A stretch of 10,078 nucleotides of DNA from Sandaracinus sp. (GTDB taxonomy: Bacteria; Myxococcota_A; Polyangia; Polyangiales; Houyiibacteriaceae): contig JACKEH010000083.1 of the NCBI GenBank assembly GCA_020633125.1, positions 1 to 10,078 of the forward strand. The letters are read 5' to 3'. Shown piece after piece: positions 6,512 through 10,078 of this stretch (positions are counted from its first letter, which is position 1; each line of letters opens with the position of its first letter). The notes under the pieces are model-generated. The model was not told where the DNA came from, searched no databases, and saw only the letters and a program-made list of their open reading frames with translations. The position numbers and the translations under genes are program-made.

Positions 6512-7288
6512 ATGGCATCACGCCGAGCACGGACGAACGCGACGCCGCGCACGCGAACCGACGAAGCGCCGAGGACGCGCGCGAAGCCGACGAAGGGCGC
6601 GCCGTCACGCCGAGCCGAAGACGCGCGCGTGACCTCGAAGCCCGCGCGGCGTGCCCGCGGGAAGGGCCCCGAGACGAGCGACGCGACGCCGAGGACTCGC
6701 CGCCTCTCTCCCGACGCGCGACGCCGGCAGCTGCTCGACGACGCGTCGCGCATCCTCACCGAGGAGGGGCTCGAGAAGCTGCAGGTCAGCGCGCTGGCCG
6801 AGCGGGCGGGCGTCTCGCGCCCCCTCGTCTACCGCGCGTTTCCCACGCGCCACGCGCTCTTCCGCGCGATCCTCGAAGACTTCACGGACGCCATCGACCG
6901 GCGCTTTCATTCCGCGCTGCTCCACGCGTTGCCGAAGGGCGGCATCGAGGCGATCGCCGAGGCGTTCATCGAGGCGAGCTGCGACGTGATCGAGGAGAAG
7001 GGGGCGGGCCCGTGGCTCCTGCTCGACGCGCCCGCCGCCGATCCCGAGCTCGCGCGCATCGGATGGGAGACCTTCACGAAGCTGCTCGGGCCGTGGCAGC
7101 ACCAGCTCTCGGTGTTCACGGGAAGCGACGCCAGGCGCGCCGCGAACGATTTGCGGGTGATCGTGGCCGCGGGTCGTGCGGCGTTGTTCGGGTGGATCGA
7201 TGGATCGATCTCGCGGGCCGAGGCGGTGGAGGATGCTGCGCGGTCGGTGACGGCGTTGTTGGCGGCGTTTGCGGCGCGGGGGAAGTAG
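6512..7288 (+). CDS. TetR/AcrR-family transcriptional regulator with a long basic N-terminal tail
   Basis: The product is 258 residues. The TetR N-terminal DNA-binding domain runs from about residue 68 to 118. A helix-turn-helix is formed by VSALAERAGVSRPLVYRAFP and followed by TRHALFRAILEDF, the usual family sequence. The C-terminal part is helical and binds a ligand of unknown identity. The first 66 residues are a low-complexity tail with about 20 Arg/Lys plus Thr, Pro and Ala, probably disordered and DNA-contacting. I chose the ATG at 6512 because it is the first ATG after the stop of the small upstream gene; its Shine-Dalgarno is weak (AGG at 6500-6502). A GTG at 6629 (residue 40) would shorten the tail. 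Target unknown; the 17-bp palindrome before the sterol desaturase gene is one candidate. A hairpin repeat array begins 12 nt after the stop. Confidence 0.88.
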   Translation: MASRRARTNATPRTRTDEAPRTRAKPTKGAPSRRAEDARVTSKPARRARGKGPETSDATPRTRRLSPDARRRQLLDDASRILTEEGLEKLQVSALAERAGVSRPLVYRAFPTRHALFRAILEDFTDAIDRRFHSALLHALPKGGIEAIAEAFIEASCDVIEEKGAGPWLLLDAPAADPELARIGWETFTKLLGPWQHQLSVFTGSDARRAANDLRVIVAAGRAALFGWIDGSISRAEAVEDAARSVTALLAAFAARGK

Positions 7289-7299
7289 GCGCGTCGTTG

Positions 7300-7607
7300 G
7301 AGTCGGTGGCGGTGGCGGTGATGGAGACCGAGGCCGAGACGGCGCTTCGCGCCCCCGTCGCTTCGCGACGACGGAGTCCGAGACCGAGACCGCGCTTCGC
7401 GCCCCCGTCGCTTCGCGACGACGGAGTCCGAGACCGAGACCGCGCTTCGCGCCCCCGTCGCTTCGCGACGACGGAGTCCGAGACCGAGACCGCGCTACGC
7501 GCCCCGTCGCCTCGCGACGACGGAGTCCGAGACCGAGAGCGAGACGGCGCTTCGCGCCCCCGTCGCTTCGCGACGACGGAGTCCGAGACCGGGACCGCGC
7601 TTCGCGC
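7300..7607 (+). repeat. Left hairpin/hexamer tandem repeat array (6 copies)
   Basis: Each unit has two tight hairpins, A (gcgc-ttc-gcgc) and B (gtcgc-ttc-gcgac), followed by hexamers of the GAGACC/GAGTCC type. A lies at 7342, 7392, 7442, 7492, 7547 and 7597; B lies at 7357, 7407, 7457, 7506 and 7562. Periods are 50, 50, 50, 55 and 50. The 55 comes from one extra hexamer and one lost C. Positions 7300-7341, before the first hairpin, are seven loosely matching hexamers (gagtcg, gtggcg, gtggcg and so on). In the variant copy at 7492 the changes are in the loops (TAC for TTC in A, CTC for TTC in B) while stems stay intact. A 50-base period is not a multiple of three, so this is not a protein repeat. 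The array fills the space after the TetR stop and may act as a transcription terminator or structured spacer. Confidence 0.9.
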
Positions 7608-7634
7608 CGTGGATACGGACGTCGCTGACGACGT

Positions 7635-7694
7635 CACGGACACCGTCACCGTCACCGACACCGACACCGACACCGTCACCGTCACGGACGCCGA
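7635..7694 (+). repeat. CACCGT/CACCGA hexamer microsatellite (10 units)
   Basis: Ten consecutive hexamers read cacgga, caccgt x2, caccga x3, caccgt x2, cacgga, cgccga. The order of the first nine is mirror-symmetric. The stretch lies in the long leader between the hairpin array and ruvC. No ribosome binding site or domain supports coding. Confidence 0.85.
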
Positions 7695-7718
7695 TATCCG
7701 ACACCATCACCAGGCGCA

Positions 7719-7742
7719 GGCACGGGCACGGGCACGGGCACG
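7719..7742 (+). repeat. GGCACG hexamer x4
   Basis: Four exact tandem copies of GGCACG are followed by ggcgcc. The reverse complement of this hexamer, CGTGCC, occurs five times at 10042-10071, so the same microsatellite exists in both orientations in this window. Confidence 0.9.
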
Positions 7743-7791
7743 GGCGCCTCGAAGGCACCGTCACCGCTCGGGCTTGCGTCCTCCTTCATCC

Positions 7792-7816
7792 CCTGCATAC
7801 GTGAACGCGATGCAGG
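7792..7816 (+). promoter_or_regulatory. Hairpin covering the ruvC ribosome binding site
   Basis: cctgcat (7792-7798) and atgcagg (7810-7816) are perfect inverted arms of 7 bp around an 11-nt loop. The right arm includes the AGG of the only Shine-Dalgarno-like sequence (AGGTG, 7814-7818), five nt before the TTG start of ruvC. If it forms in the mRNA it would limit translation. It does not fit the E. coli LexA box spacing. Confidence 0.4.
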
Positions 7817-7823
7817 TGCGGCG

Positions 7824-8327
7824 TTGAGAGTTCTGGGGATCGATCCCGGTACCATTCGAACCGGTTGGGGGGTCGTGGAGCCCTCCGGTCCTCGTGCGCG
7901 CCTCGTGGCGACGGGCGTGATTCACGCGGGCGAGAAGAAGCCGCTGCCGGAGCGCTTGAAGATCGTGCACGACGGGCTTCGAGCGGTGATCGGTGAGCAC
8001 GCGCCGCAGGTGGTGGCGGTCGAGGACATCTTCTTCGCCAAACACGCCAACGCCGCGCTCAAGCTCGGGCACGCGCGCGGGGTCGCGCTCTTCGTCGCCG
8101 CCGACGCGGACCTCGAGGTCTTCGCGTATCCGCCCGCGCTCGTGAAACGCTCGGTGGCCGGCAAGGGCCGCGCCGAGAAGGAGCAGGTCGCGCTGCTCGT
8201 GGGCGCGATGCTCGGCATTCGAGAGCTCCCGACCGTCGACGCGACCGACGCCCTGGCCGTGGCGCTGACGCATCTGCAGGCCATTCGCTCGCGTGGCATG
8301 GCGTTGACGGCACCGCGGCGTCGCTGA
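7824..8327 (+). CDS. ruvC: Holliday junction endodeoxyribonuclease RuvC
   Basis: The 167-residue product is normal for the family. RuvC dimers cut Holliday junctions symmetrically, together with the RuvAB branch-migration motor, in recombination and repair. The four acidic active-site residues are in place: D7 in GIDPGT, E67 in VAVEDIFF, and D139 and D142 in VDATDALAVALTH. Other landmarks are NAALKLGHARGVAL and the loop VKRSVAGKGRAEKEQV. The start is TTG at 7824 with AGGTG 5 nt upstream; no in-frame ATG or GTG lies near, and TTG places the first strand directly at the IDPG motif. ruvA and ruvB do not follow; convergent acyltransferase coding begins 330 nt downstream. The gene stands between two inverted hairpin arrays, with hexamer repeats in its leader. 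Confidence 0.95.
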   Translation: MRVLGIDPGTIRTGWGVVEPSGPRARLVATGVIHAGEKKPLPERLKIVHDGLRAVIGEHAPQVVAVEDIFFAKHANAALKLGHARGVALFVAADADLEVFAYPPALVKRSVAGKGRAEKEQVALLVGAMLGIRELPTVDATDALAVALTHLQAIRSRGMALTAPRRR

Positions 8328-8358
8328 GCCGTCGGCCCTGGCCTGTCCGGTGGCCGTG

Positions 8359-8599
8359 GCGCGAAGCGCGGTCTCGACCTCGGATTCCATCGTCGCGAAG
8401 CGACGGAGGCGCGAAGCGCCGTCTCGGTCTCGGTCTCGAACTCCGTCGTCGCGAAGCGACGGGGGCGCGAAGCGCCGACGCCGTCTCCGTCTCGGTCTCG
8501 GACTCCGTCGTCGCGAAGCGACGGGGGCGCGAAGCGCCGACGCCGTCTCCGTCTCGGTCTCGGACTCCGTCGTCGCGAAGCGACGGGGGCGCGAAGCGC
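8359..8599 (-). repeat. Right hairpin/hexamer repeat array, inverted relative to the left array
   Basis: The same two hairpins occur as reverse complements: A' (gcgc-gaa-gcgc) at 8359, 8409, 8465, 8527 and 8589, and B' (gtcgc-gaa-gcgac) at 8392, 8448, 8510 and 8572. A' to A' distances are 50, 56, 62 and 62; the steps of six are extra GTCTCG/GTCTCC hexamers. The two 62-nt units are identical copies, suggesting recent duplication. The array lies between the convergent 3' ends of ruvC and the acyltransferase gene, where it could work as a bidirectional terminator. With flanks it fills the 329-nt gap; no gene is seen there. Confidence 0.9.
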
Positions 8600-8611
8600 G
8601 GTTCGGGTGCC

Positions 8612-8635
8612 CGTTCTCGCGTCAGGATGAGAACG
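8612..8635. terminator. Perfect 7-bp hairpin after the acyltransferase gene
   Basis: cgttctc (8612-8618) and gagaacg (8629-8635) are perfect inverted arms around a 10-nt loop. The hairpin begins 21 nt past the acyltransferase stop on the minus strand. There is no T-tract on either strand, so if it terminates transcription it is not a classical Rho-independent site. Confidence 0.35.
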
Positions 8636-8656
8636 ACAACGCCAACGAGACGCCGC

Positions 8657-9979
8657 CTACCGCGCAGCCAACCCCCGCAGCTCCTCTTCGAACGCCTCCA
8701 GCACCCGCTCCGGATCGGGCACCAACGCCGCATCCACCGCGACCCCGAGCCTCACCTCGCCCGCGTAACTGAAGATCGACACGCCCAGACCGACGCGACC
8801 CGACTGCGGCACCCAGAACATGATCGTCTGAATGCGGTTGCCCGCGAGGAAACGTGGCTCGCGCGGACCGGGAACGTTCGTCATCACCGCCGTCGCTTTC
8901 GCGCCGAGGATGCGCACCACGAGCGACTCGAGCGCGACCGGCCCCGCGCCCGCGAGCTGGACGAGACGCCACAACACGAAGGGCTCGGGCGAACGTTTGA
9001 GCGCGCGCATGCGGTCGCGCACCCGTTCGATGCGGCGGATCGGATCGCCCTCCCCCACCGGCAAATCCACGAAGACGAGCCCGAAGCGGTTGCCGAGCTC
9101 GTCCATCTCTTCGGGCTTGCGCAGGTTGAAGGGCACCACGGTGCGCAGGTCGAAGCCCGAGACGTCTTCCCCGCGCGCGAGCAAGTAGGAGCGCAGCGCG
9201 CCCGCGACGGCGCCGAGCAAGACGTCGTTGATCGTGGCGCCGTGCCGCTTGGCGACCGCGCGTACCGCTTCGACCGGCACCGGCTTCGACCACGCGGCGC
9301 GTTTGTCGTGACTGAGTGGCCCGCGCAGCAGCGAGCGCGGCTGCGTGGGAAGCGTCGCGAGACGGAGCAGATCACGCGCGACCTCGCCGCCACGCGCCAA
9401 GAGCTCGACCGCGGGCGTCTCGCGCACCCGCGTCGCGCCACGCCACATCATGCCGAGCGCGTCGCCCACCATGCGTCGCCACACCAGCCCGGGCTGCTCG
9501 CGTGCGACGGAAAGCTCCCGCTCGATCGGCGCGTCCGGGCGGTCGTCGGTGAGCGAGAGCATCACGTGCAAGAGCGCGAAGCCGTCGGCGAGACAGTGGT
9601 GCAAGCGCGCGACGAGCAAGGTGCGTCCGTCGCGCGGGTTCTCGAGCACGTGCATGCGCCAGAGCGGTCGTGTCGGATCGAGCGGTTGCCCGAGCAGCTC
9701 CCCGATGCGTCGTCGCACCGTGGCGCGATCCGCCGGCTCGGGAAGTGTCTCGAAGAGGAGGTGCGCCTCGAGGTCGAAGCGAGGGTCGTCGCACCATCGG
9801 TCGTTCACGACCGTCTGCCGAAAGCGTGGGAAGTACGTCAGACGCTCCGCGACGAGCGCCCGCAAACGCGCGCGGTCGAAGGGCGCGTCGAACGCGAGCA
9901 CCCCCGTGATGACCATCAGGTTGTCGGGGCGCTCCATGCGGAGCCACGCGCGATCGGCCGGAGAGAGCGGACGCTCCAT
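8657..9979 (-). CDS. Wax ester synthase / acyl-CoA:diacylglycerol acyltransferase (WS/DGAT) family protein
   Basis: The product is 440 residues from the chosen ATG at 9979; the usual length is about 450-480. Enzymes of this family join acyl-CoA to long-chain alcohols or diacylglycerol, making storage wax esters or triacylglycerol at the membrane. The catalytic HHxxxDG motif is present as HHCLADG at residues 127-133. Other family blocks are MERPLSPADRAWLRME at the N-terminus, DPTRPLWRMHVLE, NDVLLGAVAGALR, ELGNRFGLVFVDLP, MTNVPGP and the C-terminal SYAGEVRLGVAVD. I preferred this start because homologues begin with the LSPxDxxW motif close to the N-terminus. The frame stays open to a GTG at 10042 (21 more residues), which falls on the first hexamer of the CGTGCC repeat. 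Neither start has a good ribosome binding site. It is transcribed towards ruvC. Substrate choice cannot be read from sequence. Confidence 0.93.
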   Translation of the reverse strand: MERPLSPADRAWLRMERPDNLMVITGVLAFDAPFDRARLRALVAERLTYFPRFRQTVVNDRWCDDPRFDLEAHLLFETLPEPADRATVRRRIGELLGQPLDPTRPLWRMHVLENPRDGRTLLVARLHHCLADGFALLHVMLSLTDDRPDAPIERELSVAREQPGLVWRRMVGDALGMMWRGATRVRETPAVELLARGGEVARDLLRLATLPTQPRSLLRGPLSHDKRAAWSKPVPVEAVRAVAKRHGATINDVLLGAVAGALRSYLLARGEDVSGFDLRTVVPFNLRKPEEMDELGNRFGLVFVDLPVGEGDPIRRIERVRDRMRALKRSPEPFVLWRLVQLAGAGPVALESLVVRILGAKATAVMTNVPGPREPRFLAGNRIQTIMFWVPQSGRVGLGVSIFSYAGEVRLGVAVDAALVPDPERVLEAFEEELRGLAAR

Positions 9980-10041
9980 GGGTCGAGGGTACGCGGCGGA
10001 AGCCCGCGGGAACGCGCGGAGCCTCACGCCGACGCGCGACA

Positions 10042-10071
10042 CGTGCCCGTGCCCGTGCCCGTGCCCGTGCC
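10042..10071 (-). repeat. CGTGCC hexamer x5 upstream of the acyltransferase gene
   Basis: Five exact tandem copies, the reverse complement of the GGCACG x4 run at 7719-7742. It begins 63 nt upstream of the preferred ATG of the minus-strand acyltransferase gene, in its likely promoter or leader. The run ends before the window edge. Confidence 0.9.
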
Positions 10072-10078
10072 GCAGTGG

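Noticed and set aside
7012..7827. Open frames running through the left repeat array, one of them ending inside the ruvC start
   Set aside because: The repeat unit lacks stop codons, so several frames stay open. The 50-base period shifts frame at each copy, giving low-complexity Arg/Asp/Ser peptides. The first part is an off-frame shadow of the TetR gene.
7300..8599. CRISPR array
   Set aside because: The units are directly tandem with no unique spacers, the conserved part contains two hairpins, the variable part is a hexamer microsatellite, and no cas gene is present.
7300..8599. Insertion sequence or transposon with ruvC as cargo
   Set aside because: No transposase, no target-site duplication and no terminal inverted repeats other than the tandem arrays. 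RuvC has the cellular family sequence and normal length, not a RuvC-like transposase.
8059..8772. Open frames running through the right repeat array on both strands
   Set aside because: Same repeat artefact: no start signals, no domain, and overlap with ruvC or the acyltransferase in other frames.

Overview
This window is strongly GC-rich. Its protein-coding genes have G/C-ending codons, so the opposite strands stay open over long stretches and give many false reading frames. A large HEAT-like/WD40 protein, a lipoprotein beta-barrel, a sterol desaturase-family protein and a wax-ester-synthase/DGAT-family acyltransferase occur together. That mix suggests a large-genome, high-GC Gram-negative bacterium, most likely a myxobacterium (Myxococcota, Polyangiales-like). 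This is inferred from gene content and composition; there is no phylogenetic marker beyond ruvC and cysD.

Layout. Positions 1-5136 carry minus-strand genes: the first codons of an unknown gene (1-14), a 1074-residue WD40 protein (14-3238), a lipidated outer-membrane beta-barrel candidate (3348-4091) and a sterol desaturase/fatty acid hydroxylase family protein (4342-5136). The desaturase has a near-perfect 17-bp operator-like palindrome in its upstream region. Next on the minus strand is cysD (5242-6147), the PP-loop subunit of sulfate adenylyltransferase, with no cysN beside it. A short AT-rich island (6148-6236) separates cysD from a plus-strand pair: a 74-residue six-cysteine protein that looks like an internally deleted DUF6671 protein (6237-6461), and a TetR-family regulator with a long basic tail (6512-7288). 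The gap at 4092-4341 (250 nt) holds no convincing gene or regulatory site.

The right part is the most unusual. ruvC (7824-8327, plus strand, TTG start) stands alone without ruvA or ruvB. It is flanked by two arrays of one hairpin-bearing tandem repeat in opposite orientations: six copies on the left (about 7300-7607) and five on the right (8359-8599). The repeat period changes in steps of six bases (50, 55/56, 62) because a GAGACC-type hexamer is added between invariant hairpin modules. The two sequence variants in the hairpins fall in the 3-nt loops. Further hexamer microsatellites, CACCGT/CACCGA at 7635-7694 and GGCACG at 7719-7742, fill the rest of the ruvC leader. The reverse complement of the latter (CGTGCC x5) reappears at 10042-10071, upstream of the minus-strand acyltransferase gene (8657-9979).

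Functionally the genes do not form one pathway. The desaturase, TetR regulator and acyltransferase fit lipid metabolism and its control; cysD fits sulfate assimilation; ruvC fits recombination. I see no defence system, phage, transposase, tRNA, rRNA or CRISPR. The best candidates for something undescribed are the hexamer-quantised hairpin repeat family around ruvC and the miniature DUF6671-like protein.
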